Source: an uncultured Bacteroides sp. (GTDB lineage: Bacteria; Bacteroidota; Bacteroidia; Bacteroidales; Bacteroidaceae). From it: a DNA stretch of 64,000 nt. Location: NCBI GenBank assembly GCA_900552075.1, contig URYL01000010.1:62001-126000 (forward strand), given 5' to 3'. Under the pieces are notes generated by a model. The model searched no databases and was not told where the DNA came from. It saw only the letters and a list, made by a program, of their open reading frames with translations. Positions 1 to 8,095 of this stretch are shown here, piece after piece (within the stretch, counting starts at the first letter, position 1; each line of letters starts with the position of its first letter). The position numbers and the translations under genes are program-made.

Positions 1-178
1 GTAACTCGACCAGAAAGGTAGGTGTGCCCGTTTCGAACCAGTAGCTTCCAAACCTCATTTGGGCAAAGGTATTCAGCAGACTGAAGGGGTTGTAGATGTC
101 TTCACTTTTTTCGGTGAAGTGATATCCGTCGTACATTTCCTTGAGCGTGGCCTTGGTCTCTTTCCGGATAAATCTTTT
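1..178 (-). pseudogene. C-terminal fragment of a DUF1703-type AAA-ATPase/PD-(D/E)XK protein
   Basis: The minus strand reads a continuous frame from about 178 to the window edge with the hallmarks MYDGYHF, IYNPFSLLN and YWFETGTPTFLV. These are typical of the middle of the large Bacteroides family that joins an AAA-ATPase-like domain (DUF1703) to a PD-(D/E)XK nuclease domain. In-frame upstream sequence has a stop at 179-181, and the expected several hundred N-terminal residues with the P-loop are absent. The gene therefore appears to have lost its 5' part; the rest runs off the window. The family assignment rests on motif memory, and the broken state is read directly from the sequence. A frameshift near 178 that hides a longer upstream frame is possible, but no P-loop lies in the remaining space before the first receptor gene. 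Confidence 0.6.
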
Positions 179-302
179 TCATCATGGGTTTGAATTTACC
201 TACCCATACATTATGGAGATATATGGAGGGGGATGTTTCTACAACATGTAATGAATTTTATTTCATGTGCAAAGGATATGGGTTTTCTTCATATTCTTGA
301 AA

Positions 303-318
303 CTACCCTACAGGGTAG
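303..318. promoter_or_regulatory. 16-bp palindrome upstream of the first receptor, candidate operator
   Basis: CTACCCTacAGGGTAG is a perfect 7-2-7 inverted repeat about 58 bp before the likely receptor start. The right half-site and following bases (312-329) recur at 7897-7914 upstream of the second receptor. The 7-2-7 geometry and TACC core resemble sites bound by NarL/LuxR-type regulators, and such a regulator is encoded at 10562-11326. The binding role is inference. Confidence 0.45.
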
Positions 319-375
319 TGGAAAAGTCTCACGAAGTATGGAACTTTGCAGCAGAAATTAAAAAGCTACTATGCA

Positions 376-2703
376 ATGAAGAAAATGAAGAGATTCTTGT
401 ACCTGCTTATAGGCGTTGTATTGCCTGTAAGTTTATCAGCACAAACCGTAAGTGGAAGATTGATGGATGAGAACAGCCAGCCGTTACCCTACGCCAATGT
501 GGTACTATTGTCGTTGCCGGATTCAGCATTTGTGAGTGGAACCGTCAGTGGTGAGGATGGCTCTTTTAAGCTGGAGACCACATCGAAAAATCAGATTCTG
601 AAAATATCCACCATTGGATATAAGACGGTGTATAAACCGATAGCTCCGGCCAATCTCGGTATTGTTCAGCTTGTGGTGGATGCACAGCAGTTGGGAGAAG
701 TCGTAGTGAAGGCCGATTTGCCGAAAACACGTGTAAAAGGGAATGCCATGGTGACGACCGTAACAGGAAGTGTGCTGGAAAAAGCCGGAACAGGCAATGA
801 CCTGCTTGACAAAATACCAGGCTTGTCGGCTGAAGACGGCTCAGTAAATGTATTTGGAAGCGGAGCCGCGGAAATCTACATCAACGGAAGAAAAATGAGA
901 AACAGCTCGGAACTTGACCAACTGTCGTCCGACAATATAAAGAGTGTAGAGGTACTCCGTAATCCCGGTGCCCGATACGATGCTTCGGTAAAGGCGGTTG
1001 TACGGATTATAACCAAAAAACCACAGGGGGAAGGATTCGGCTTCAGCAACCGTGCATACTTGGGATACCAGTATGACCTTGCCCTGCTCGACCAGTTCAA
1101 TTTCAATTACCGTAAGGGAGGATTCGACCTCGGAGGAATGTTATTCGGCAGGGACAACAAGTTTGAAGAGAACAAAATTCTCACACAGAAAACCTGTCTG
1201 GATAAAGTATGGACACAAAGTTCGGATATGAAAAGTCCGTTTCACACCCAGAACATGGCAGCCATGCTTTCATTAAATTATCAATTCAACGAAAACCAGG
1301 TAATGGGAGTAAGGTATGACTTTGACAGAAATCCTCAGATTGAGATGCGGTTGAACATGAATACTTCGATTTATGTGGATAATTCCCTGGAAGAAGAAAA
1401 CAAGAGTCACACACATTCAGTCATAACAAATAATAAGCATACGGTAAATGCTTATTATAACGGTAGTTTTGATGACTGGAATGTTGATTTGAATGTAGAC
1501 GGAATGTGGTTGGACAATAATAATCCCGTTGTGACAGATGAATATGTCAGGCAATCGGACAAGACGGAAGTGAACAGCATTGTCCATACACAGAGCAACA
1601 GTCAGAATGAACTTTATGCAGCCAAACTGATTGTTGATCATCCGTTATGGGGTGGCAGTTTCTCCATAGGTGGTGAATATACCTACAGCAACCGCACAGA
1701 CAGCTACGTAAACGATGAGCATGTGATATCTGACAACGAAAATAAAATCAAAGAAAATGCCGTATCTGCCTTTGCCATGTACGCACACAGCTTCGGTCAG
1801 CTGCAAGCAGAGGCGGGTGTGAGGTATGAGCATCTGAACTCCGATTACTATGAGTTCGGGAAAAGGATGGATGAGCAAAGCCGTAAATATGACAATGTAT
1901 TTCCATCGGTGTCCGTATCTTATCCTATAGGTAAGGTCCAGTTGATGGTAAGCTATTCGAGCAACATAGAACGGCCAAGCTACTACAAACTGTCCAGTGC
2001 AGTGACCTATGGTAACAAATATACTTACGAGAGCGGAAATCCGCTTCTGCGTTCTTCGATACAGAATACTCTGTCGTTCAATACATCTTGGAAATGGCTG
2101 TACTTTAACCTGAATTACAGCCGTATTAAGGACATGCAGATACAGATAAGCCAATCCTATTCGGATGCAGATCCTTCCATTTCTCTGTTCACGTATACCA
2201 ATGTTCCCAAAGTGGACAAGCTGAATGCCACTTTGTCTGCATCGCCGACGATAGGTATTTGGTCGCCACAGTTCACAGCCATGTACAGCCAGCAATGGTT
2301 TGTGATGGACACACCGGACGGGCCAAAAAACCTCAATAATCCTATCGCATTCTTCAAGTGGGACAATACATTTAGTTTTCCCAAGGATTTTCAGCTGAAC
2401 ATAGATTTGGAGACTTCCACACGGGGAGAAGACGGCAGCTGCCGTATCATTGAGCCGGGAAGTTCGGTAAATCTATCCTTATACAAAGGATTTTGGGGTG
2501 GGAAATTGTCAGTCCAACTGCAGGCCAACGACCTCTTCAATACCTCATCTTCAGACATACTGATGTACAGCGGTAACCGCCTTACCATACTGGCTCCAGA
2601 GTCGCGCCGCAGTTTTGGTATGACCATACGATATAAGTTTAACGCAACCAAGAGTAAATATAAGGGTACAGGTGCCGGAGACAGCCAGAAAAACCGTATG
2701 TAA
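376..2703 (+). CDS. Outer-membrane beta-barrel receptor with carboxypeptidase-regulatory-like domain
   Basis: This is a predicted TonB-dependent-type outer-membrane protein of about 775 residues. Starting at the ATG at 376 gives a classic signal peptide (basic MKKMKRF, hydrophobic core, cleavage near LSAQ). A longer frame opens at a TTG at 346 but would put a non-signal extension in front. After cleavage comes a CarboxypepD_reg-like beta-sandwich (about residues 22-100, with PDSAFVSGTVS and EDGSF), then a plug-like region with the LGEVVVKAD segment and GAGA-type turns (100-225), then a beta-barrel rich in aromatic alternating strands to the C-terminus. The overall plan matches the outer_membrane_beta-barrel family (PF14905 type) rather than SusC, and no SusD partner follows. 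The 8096-10444 gene has the same architecture. The ligand is unknown. Confidence 0.8.
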   Translation: MKKMKRFLYLLIGVVLPVSLSAQTVSGRLMDENSQPLPYANVVLLSLPDSAFVSGTVSGEDGSFKLETTSKNQILKISTIGYKTVYKPIAPANLGIVQLVVDAQQLGEVVVKADLPKTRVKGNAMVTTVTGSVLEKAGTGNDLLDKIPGLSAEDGSVNVFGSGAAEIYINGRKMRNSSELDQLSSDNIKSVEVLRNPGARYDASVKAVVRIITKKPQGEGFGFSNRAYLGYQYDLALLDQFNFNYRKGGFDLGGMLFGRDNKFEENKILTQKTCLDKVWTQSSDMKSPFHTQNMAAMLSLNYQFNENQVMGVRYDFDRNPQIEMRLNMNTSIYVDNSLEEENKSHTHSVITNNKHTVNAYYNGSFDDWNVDLNVDGMWLDNNNPVVTDEYVRQSDKTEVNSIVHTQSNSQNELYAAKLIVDHPLWGGSFSIGGEYTYSNRTDSYVNDEHVISDNENKIKENAVSAFAMYAHSFGQLQAEAGVRYEHLNSDYYEFGKRMDEQSRKYDNVFPSVSVSYPIGKVQLMVSYSSNIERPSYYKLSSAVTYGNKYTYESGNPLLRSSIQNTLSFNTSWKWLYFNLNYSRIKDMQIQISQSYSDADPSISLFTYTNVPKVDKLNATLSASPTIGIWSPQFTAMYSQQWFVMDTPDGPKNLNNPIAFFKWDNTFSFPKDFQLNIDLETSTRGEDGSCRIIEPGSSVNLSLYKGFWGGKLSVQLQANDLFNTSSSDILMYSGNRLTILAPESRRSFGMTIRYKFNATKSKYKGTGAGDSQKNRM

Positions 2704-2997
2704 TTTATGACAGCACAAACTTCATATATAAATCTCTCTTGGGCGGTTGTGGGCATCATCGACAAGGATGTCCACAACAATCTTCAATCCATGAAGCGAT
2801 CTGACGAACCGATAGAAGCTACCATTGAAAGGTATGTCATCGGTTATCTGGGATTCTGGCATATTGCCTTTATCGATAAAGGAAGGATGAATAAATGTCA
2901 CGATGAAACGATTGTTCAATACGCAAAGAAGAAGATGGAAGAATACATCACTACCCATCCTCCGGTTGTTACTTTGCCGAAGTTCTACATTGTGTTT

Positions 2998-3096
2998 CTA
3001 AATCAGCCTCAGATTGGCTGCGATGCCCACGGCCTCAGTGATGTTTTCTGCGTGTAGCTTTTCAAAGAGTTTCTTCGTGTGAAACTTGACGGTATT
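2998..3096 (-). pseudogene. 3'-end remnant of a LuxR-type regulator (second copy)
   Basis: About 100 bp here nearly repeats the 3' end of the intact LuxR gene at 10562-11326. The minus strand encodes NTVKFHTKKLFEKL, followed by residues matching the intact protein to its terminal NLRLI and stop (2998-3000). Only a few substitutions separate the two copies (for example K to T after VKFH). Homology ends at about 3096, so no N-terminal part remains. It lies just after the first receptor, in the same relative position as the intact regulator after the second receptor, which points to an old duplication of a receptor-regulator module. Confidence 0.8.
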
Positions 3097-3147
3097 TGTA
3101 GAGCTTCAAAAGCTGTATTTTATTTCAATATATGCCATTAAAATTCG

Positions 3148-3155
3148 TACTTTTG
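3148..3155 (+). promoter_or_regulatory. Candidate promoter -7 box for the TPR regulator
   Basis: TACTTTTG fits the Bacteroidetes -7 consensus TAnnTTTG and lies 127 bp upstream of the ATG at 3282. No convincing -33 TTTG box is seen at the expected distance, so the call is tentative. Confidence 0.35.
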
Positions 3156-3281
3156 CATACGAAGAGTTCGCAGGTTACACAACACACAGAAAAATAAAGT
3201 AGCTGATGATTAATTCGTAACTTATTACTACTATCTTATTTGTGGATTAAAAAATAACAGATATTTAATATCGAACGAATA

Positions 3282-5090
3282 ATGTGCATACATAAATTTC
3301 AAAATATCATCCTTTTGCTGATGGCTATTGTGGTATTTGCCGCCTGTGACAGAAATACTCCCATATTGGAGCGGATGGATATGGCCGAGAATCTTATGAA
3401 TACCAAACCTGATTCTGCCCTTACCCTATTGAAGAATATTCCGGTTACAAATATTAAAGGTAAAGAGATAGCAGCCAGGTATGCGCTACTTAAATCCATG
3501 GCATTGGACAAGAACTATATTGACACAACGACTTTCGATGTCCTTCAACCGGCCATTGATTATTATCTCAAAAAAGGTTCTCCTGACGAGAAACTTCGGA
3601 CATATTATTATCAAGGCAGAATATATCAGAACCAGGGCGATGATGATTCTGCCATGCAATCTTTCTTGAATGCTATAGAATTGAGACAAAAAGTAACGGA
3701 TTCATTGATACTTGCTCATACTTTTGTTGCACAGGGTACTTTGTATTTTAAACAGTATAAAACAAATGAATTTATTCGGAATAATTTGGAGGCAGCAAAG
3801 TTATACGGAGTTATTGGCAGAGATATCTTTGAAATCAAGAGTTATACGAATGCACTTGATGGTTACATCATACTGAATAACAAATCAGCAGCTGATAGTC
3901 TTCTATCCATTTGCCAGTCTTTAGTAAAGAAGCATCCAGACGGTAAGGTTTATCTGTTCTCCTCTTACCTGTCTTATACAATAAATTTTGGTTCGCCCAA
4001 AGAGATAAAAGAGCTCTTAACTGAATATAAGGATATAGAACTAACGAATGATGATGCCATGAATATTGCCCAAGGATATTCAAAAATTGGAGAGTATGAT
4101 AAAGCAATGAATATTCTTGCAGAAATAAGTCCTGCTGCGTTCACCATGGATTCATTAAAATATGCTTCGGTGAAATTTAATATTTTGGATGAGCAAGGCA
4201 AATATAAAGAAGCACTACATTCATATAAAGAGTTTTCTGCCATGCTTGAGCGTTATCAGAGTGAATTAATTTCACATGACCTTCTATTTTCTGATAAGAA
4301 GCATCAGCTTGAAATGGAAAACCTCATGAAGATTCAAGATAGGGACAGAATCATTTGGGCAACGCTTTGTGGCATATTCGCATTGACCATACTTGTAGGC
4401 TGGTTATATTACCGAGCTTATCGCAGTAAAACCAGGCGCATTTTGGCTGAGAAAGAAAATGAGAATCTAAAACTGGAACAAGACAATCTACGTAAAGAGA
4501 AAGAAAAGGCAGAACTTGAACGTGACAAGAAAACACTTGAAGCCGAGAATCTGGAGAAAGACAAGAAACGACTTGAGGCCGAACAACGTCAGTATGAATT
4601 GGAAGCAGCCAATCTCAGATTAGAAATCTCTCAGTTGGAAAATGAACGTGACCACTTGAAGGAATTGCAGAAGGAACAGTCTGAACTGGCAAAACCAATA
4701 CAAAAAGTCATAAAGGACAGACTTGATATGCTAAATGGCCTGCTGGCAAAAGAAATAACACGAAATGACAGCTATGCGGAGTCGTACAACAACTGGATTG
4801 AGACAGTCCATAATGACAAAAAGAAGTTCATGGATTCAACTCGCCTTGCTTTTGCTGCGTCGCATCCCAAATTTATGGAATATCTCGAACAACATGGATT
4901 GTCCACTGATGAAATAAACTATCTGTGTTTGTATGCAATCGGGTTACGCGGTAAGGAAGTCGGAGAATACATCCAGATGAAACGTCATTACATCGTAAGC
5001 GATGAAATCAGAAAGAAACTTGGCATTGACCAGCATGAAACCAATCTTGGTCTTTATATCCGCAGACTGATAAAAGATTTTGAAATATAG
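3282..5090 (+). CDS. Membrane-spanning TPR regulator with C-terminal helix-turn-helix
   Basis: This 602-residue protein belongs to a Bacteroidales type that combines a periplasmic TPR sensor with a cytoplasmic DNA-binding end. The N-terminus is a signal sequence ending in a lipobox-like FAAC (Cys22). Residues about 30-345 are TPR-like helical repeats (for example RTYYYQGRIYQNQGDDDSAMQSF read as a repeat unit around 106-128). A single hydrophobic segment lies at about 357-379, followed by a charged coiled coil (about 385-475). The last 80 residues contain the HTH-like block LSTDEINYLCLYAIGLRGKE and a recognition-helix-like segment. Topology predicts that signal binding outside the inner membrane controls transcription inside. 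Targets are unknown; the neighbouring receptors are candidates. Not certain whether Cys22 is lipidated. Confidence 0.75.
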   Translation: MCIHKFQNIILLLMAIVVFAACDRNTPILERMDMAENLMNTKPDSALTLLKNIPVTNIKGKEIAARYALLKSMALDKNYIDTTTFDVLQPAIDYYLKKGSPDEKLRTYYYQGRIYQNQGDDDSAMQSFLNAIELRQKVTDSLILAHTFVAQGTLYFKQYKTNEFIRNNLEAAKLYGVIGRDIFEIKSYTNALDGYIILNNKSAADSLLSICQSLVKKHPDGKVYLFSSYLSYTINFGSPKEIKELLTEYKDIELTNDDAMNIAQGYSKIGEYDKAMNILAEISPAAFTMDSLKYASVKFNILDEQGKYKEALHSYKEFSAMLERYQSELISHDLLFSDKKHQLEMENLMKIQDRDRIIWATLCGIFALTILVGWLYYRAYRSKTRRILAEKENENLKLEQDNLRKEKEKAELERDKKTLEAENLEKDKKRLEAEQRQYELEAANLRLEISQLENERDHLKELQKEQSELAKPIQKVIKDRLDMLNGLLAKEITRNDSYAESYNNWIETVHNDKKKFMDSTRLAFAASHPKFMEYLEQHGLSTDEINYLCLYAIGLRGKEVGEYIQMKRHYIVSDEIRKKLGIDQHETNLGLYIRRLIKDFEI

Positions 5091-5118
5091 ATTCAGATTA
5101 TACACTGATAAACTGTAG

Positions 5119-5156
5119 TAATGCCGTCTTTATGGCAAAGGTGGCATTATTTATTA
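5119..5156 (+). terminator. Stem-loop downstream of the TPR regulator
   Basis: TAATGCC (5119-5125) pairs with GGCATTA (5143-5149), with extra inner pairing of TCTTT and AAAG, followed by a T-rich stretch. It lies 28 bp after the stop codon. Confidence 0.55.
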
Positions 5157-5469
5157 TATGTCAGCAATGATTACTTCCTGTCAATTTTATACATTCTATC
5201 TCATCCCATCCAAAAATATCACTAAAAGCAGTAAATCAGCCGAGAGTAAGTTCTACAAAAGGCAATATGAATGAAGGGCAATTACTGCATCAAATGCCTA
5301 TTGGGAGTTGCTTCACAAAACTTTTACAAGGCATGTAAAACTCTGGAAGTTTGATGACTTGTAAACGATTGAATATAAGTGTAATAAATAATCTTACGTA
5401 AAATTTTTATCCTTGATTGAAGACTTTATTTGCAGTAAATTTACATGAAAAATTACACAATAAGTTTGA

Positions 5470-5657
5470 TAAGACAGTTCAGATTCATTCTTCGGATAGC
5501 TATTTTGCTTAGTTGTGGTTAAACTGTAAATGCGCAAATTCGTATATATAGTAAAATCGTATATATCGACCAGAAACCTATTGCAGGAGCAAGCTGCGTA
5601 TTTTTGAATCTTCCCGATTCCATACGAATTGCTGGAACAAGTGACTTGGAAGGATAG
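5470..5657 (+). pseudogene. N-terminal remnant of an outer-membrane receptor
   Basis: The plus strand encodes a signal-like stretch, then TVNAQIRIY, then DQKPIAGASCVFLNLPDS and IAGTSDLEG before a stop at 5655-5657. This is the start of a carboxypeptidase-regulatory-like domain, comparable to PYANVVLLSLPDSAFVSGTV in the first receptor. A stop codon interrupts the frame just before TVNAQ, and nothing of the plug or barrel follows. The rest of the 5091-5705 gap shows a terminator at its start and no other recognisable gene. Confidence 0.65.
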
Positions 5658-5705
5658 AAGTAAAGGAGGAAAAAGATTATTATAAATAAATCGATTGTAT
5701 TCATT

Positions 5706-6554
5706 ATGATAAACAATAGAAAACTTCATATGACGACTGTGAATAAACTTGTAACAGGATTACTTGTACTGGCTACTTTTATTGTGGCAAGTTGTAGTAA
5801 AGATGAGCCCCAAGACAGGGTTGATGAAATCAGAATGTCGGTTTCGGCCGAGACTGGTGTAATGTATGATCTGTTCGATGCGGAAGGAACTTATCCCATT
5901 GAGTGTATGCTTGTGATGTTTGAAGACAATCCAGGGGTGCAGGAGCCGCTTGGCTTTGGAAGAATTGAAGGATTTACCTACGAAAGAGGACATGAATATT
6001 ACCTTTCGGTAAAACGGACTATCCTCGCTAATCCCCCAATGGATGGTTCAGACCGCAGATATTCACTTATTAGTATTCTTGAGGACAGGCTTGTTACCGA
6101 GCCGGAAGTCCCTGTTGACGAAGAAATCAAGTCGGAAAATGATATAGAGTATGATGAATTATGCCCTTTTCAGAAATATGCCATCAGTAAGGAATTCATC
6201 GTTGATGAAACCGGTCACATATTCTATGCCGACGGTTCATCGCTACCGTCCTATGATGCTGCTCGTATCTGGTTGGAAAATGTTCTTGACGAGAATGATC
6301 CCAATTGGATACAATACCAGAGAGTAGGATATATGGCAATCTATTCATTTGTCTTGTCACCCCTTACAGACGACATACGTCTGGTACGAAATGAAACTTC
6401 GGGGCCGATGTTCAAGAATGTCATTCCTGAAAATGAATTTACTTATATCAAGCAGTCCATGAAATCAGGGGAAGAACTTCGCTACGCCTTGATACTCGCT
6501 AATGTCAACAAAAAGGGCCTTCAAAAATTGGTGTTCATAATAAGGAAGCTGTAA
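5706..6554 (+). CDS. DUF4377-like lipoprotein
   Basis: A predicted lipoprotein of about 280 residues. The signal peptide ends in a lipobox with VASC (Cys30 counting from 5706). Residues about 65-115 (CMLVMFEDNP, then GFGRIEGFTYERGHEYYLSV, then NPPMDGSDRRYSL) follow the pattern of the DUF4377 domain, a small beta-rich domain found in secreted lipoproteins of Bacteroidetes. The C-terminal 150 residues are unassigned. The ATG at 5706 and that at 5730 (MTTVNKL) are both possible starts; the second gives a more normal signal length. It stands alone between a receptor remnant and a DUF6624-like gene. No enzymatic role can be inferred. Family name is from memory of the motif spacing. Confidence 0.65.
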   Translation: MINNRKLHMTTVNKLVTGLLVLATFIVASCSKDEPQDRVDEIRMSVSAETGVMYDLFDAEGTYPIECMLVMFEDNPGVQEPLGFGRIEGFTYERGHEYYLSVKRTILANPPMDGSDRRYSLISILEDRLVTEPEVPVDEEIKSENDIEYDELCPFQKYAISKEFIVDETGHIFYADGSSLPSYDAARIWLENVLDENDPNWIQYQRVGYMAIYSFVLSPLTDDIRLVRNETSGPMFKNVIPENEFTYIKQSMKSGEELRYALILANVNKKGLQKLVFIIRKL

Positions 6555-6812
6555 TATGTCTCTAAATCGGATCATATATGAAATATTCATAACAGGTAGA
6601 AATTTTATGGGAAGAATAATTTTTGTTACGACATTGATTCCGAGATGGTAGAGTTTTTCGGCATGAGCTTCCACAACCAGATTTAGGAGGTTTTCTCGAT
6701 TGGAAAAGTAAATTCAAATCCGTTCTTCTCAAAATCCATTATCACAAATTGAATTTCAATAATTTCAAAGAACTCCTATGATTTCTTAGCGGACACTAAT
6801 GATTACACCATT

Positions 6813-7586
6813 ATGTTAAAGAATTTGTTTTATATCTGTTTGTTTTTGTTGTTCTGTAATACATCAGAAGCGCAAAATTTTTCAAGTATTGTAGATAGCT
6901 GCCATTATTATCTGGATAAGCAAGATACTATGTCGTTTAATAAGACCTACATCAGAATTCTTGATGCTTATGAAAAAGAGTATGATGCAGAATTATATTC
7001 TATCGGTAAGGAATTAGAAGAGATGAGAATTGAAGATCAAAGTATAAGGCTGTTATTGATTGATGCTTCGAAGAAGAAACGGAATGTGGATAAAATAAGA
7101 AGGATAATGGACGACATAGACCGGAGAAATGCTGTCAGAGTTACTGAAATCATTGACCAATACGGTTGGCTTTCTCCCGATGAGATTGGCAATGAGGCGA
7201 ACGAGGCTCTGTTCCTTTGTATTCAACATTCCCAAGATTCTTTAATCCAAAATAAGTATTTACCTATACTGAAAGAAGCTGTCCGAAAGGGTGCGGCTAA
7301 AGGTTGGCAATATGCTTTTCTGACGGACAGGTGCCTTATGAATCAAGGACAAAAACAAATTTATGGGACGCAGAGAATAACCAGGAATGGAGTTGATTAT
7401 CTGGTTCCTCTACAAGATATTGAGAAGGTCGATTCACTCAGAAAGGAAATAGGGCTTGAGCCTTTGAGCGAATATATGAAAGATTGCGGACTTAAAAACG
7501 GCTGGAGCGAAGAGTTTTACAGAAACAATATAAAACTACATGAATCAATTTTCAATTCTTGGTTTCAATCGTTTAAGCAGAATTAA
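6813..7586 (+). CDS. Secreted DUF6624-like protein
   Basis: A 257-residue protein with a short signal peptide (MLKNLFYICLFLLFCNTSEAQ). Residues about 120-190 carry GWLSPDEIGNEANEALFL, a QHSQDSLIQ segment, DRCLMNQGQKQIYGTQ and a PLQDIEKVD motif, which together resemble the DUF6624 domain common in Bacteroidetes exported proteins. The N-terminal 100 residues are helical and charged. No function is known to me for this family. The gene stands on its own: 258 bp separate it from the DUF4377-like gene upstream, and the umuC remnant follows on the other strand 11 bp after its stop. Confidence 0.65.
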   Translation: MLKNLFYICLFLLFCNTSEAQNFSSIVDSCHYYLDKQDTMSFNKTYIRILDAYEKEYDAELYSIGKELEEMRIEDQSIRLLLIDASKKKRNVDKIRRIMDDIDRRNAVRVTEIIDQYGWLSPDEIGNEANEALFLCIQHSQDSLIQNKYLPILKEAVRKGAAKGWQYAFLTDRCLMNQGQKQIYGTQRITRNGVDYLVPLQDIEKVDSLRKEIGLEPLSEYMKDCGLKNGWSEEFYRNNIKLHESIFNSWFQSFKQN

Positions 7587-7596
7587 AAAATTCTTA

Positions 7597-7830
7597 TCAC
7601 CCTTCGACACCAAACAGGTTGTAGTTGGAGCTGAAAACAGCCACATTGTTTGCCTCTAAGATGTCACGAATCTGATAAAGTGGTGTCCCATTGACTTGAC
7701 TTCGTTACTTCGAGCCACAACGCAACCGTCATTGTTGCTCAGAACAACGACCGGTTTGTCACGGAGCAGCGGATTGAACACGCGCTCGTACGAACAGTAG
7801 AAGTTATTGCAATAGACAAGGGCTATCATA
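7597..7830 (-). pseudogene. umuC: Frameshifted 5' fragment of umuC (Y-family DNA polymerase)
   Basis: From an ATG at 7828-7830 the minus strand reads NNFYCSYERVFNP, LRDKPVVVLSNNDGCVVARS and NEVKSMG. After a one-base shift it continues PLYQIRDILEANNVAVFSSNYNLFG and stops at 7597-7599. This is the N-terminal palm of UmuC with the conserved catalytic-site motifs SNNDGCVVARS. In an intact protein about 340 more residues would follow. The stretch is therefore a frameshifted and truncated remnant, probably left by a mobile element, since umuDC pairs are frequent cargo in Bacteroides. Confidence 0.8.
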
Positions 7831-7896
7831 AATAGTCAGCCGCAAAGATATAAATAGTATGTCAGACTATAAAATCAATATTCAGAACAACTCTAT

Positions 7897-7914
7897 AGGG
7901 TAGTGGAAAAGTCT
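7897..7914. repeat. Second copy of the receptor leader segment
   Basis: AGGGTAGTGGAAAAGTCT is identical to 312-329 upstream of the first receptor, and a TTTTGCAGCAGA-like match follows in both places. The left half of the palindrome is degenerate here. It precedes a receptor N-terminal remnant at 7960-8065. Confidence 0.75.
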
Positions 7915-7959
7915 TGGTAATTATTGAGTTTTGCAGCAGATTACATTAAAATATCAGAC

Positions 7960-8065
7960 AGTGAGATTAATTAGAGTATTTTTATTAGGACTTATTCGTA
8001 TCATATTACCTGTCAGTTATCCGCACAGACCGTAAGCGGAAAACTGATTGACGAGAATGATTTGA
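7960..8065 (+). pseudogene. Degenerate N-terminus of a copy of the first receptor
   Basis: The stretch aligns base by base with 376-475. It encodes the hydrophobic signal core, then GCACAGACCGTAAGCGGAAA (AQTVSGK), corresponding to AQTVSGR in the intact gene. A one-base deletion before this block destroys the frame, and the similarity ends near 8065. With the leader repeat just upstream, this shows that the promoter and start of receptor 1 were duplicated here before the present receptor 2. Confidence 0.7.
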
Positions 8066-8095
8066 ATAATATATAATTATAAATTAAAAGATAGT

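Noticed and set aside
2707..3057. 116-codon plus-strand frame directly after receptor 1
   Set aside because: Its last part runs antisense through the LuxR remnant, and the rest shows no recognised domain, signal or conserved pattern. It is probably chance, though the segment 2707-2990 may be another unrecognised remnant.
5240..5370. Frame reading FYKRQYE, a stop, then AYWELLHKTFTRHVKLWKFDDL
   Set aside because: It looks protein-like but has an internal stop and I cannot name a family. A remnant is possible but not supported enough to list.
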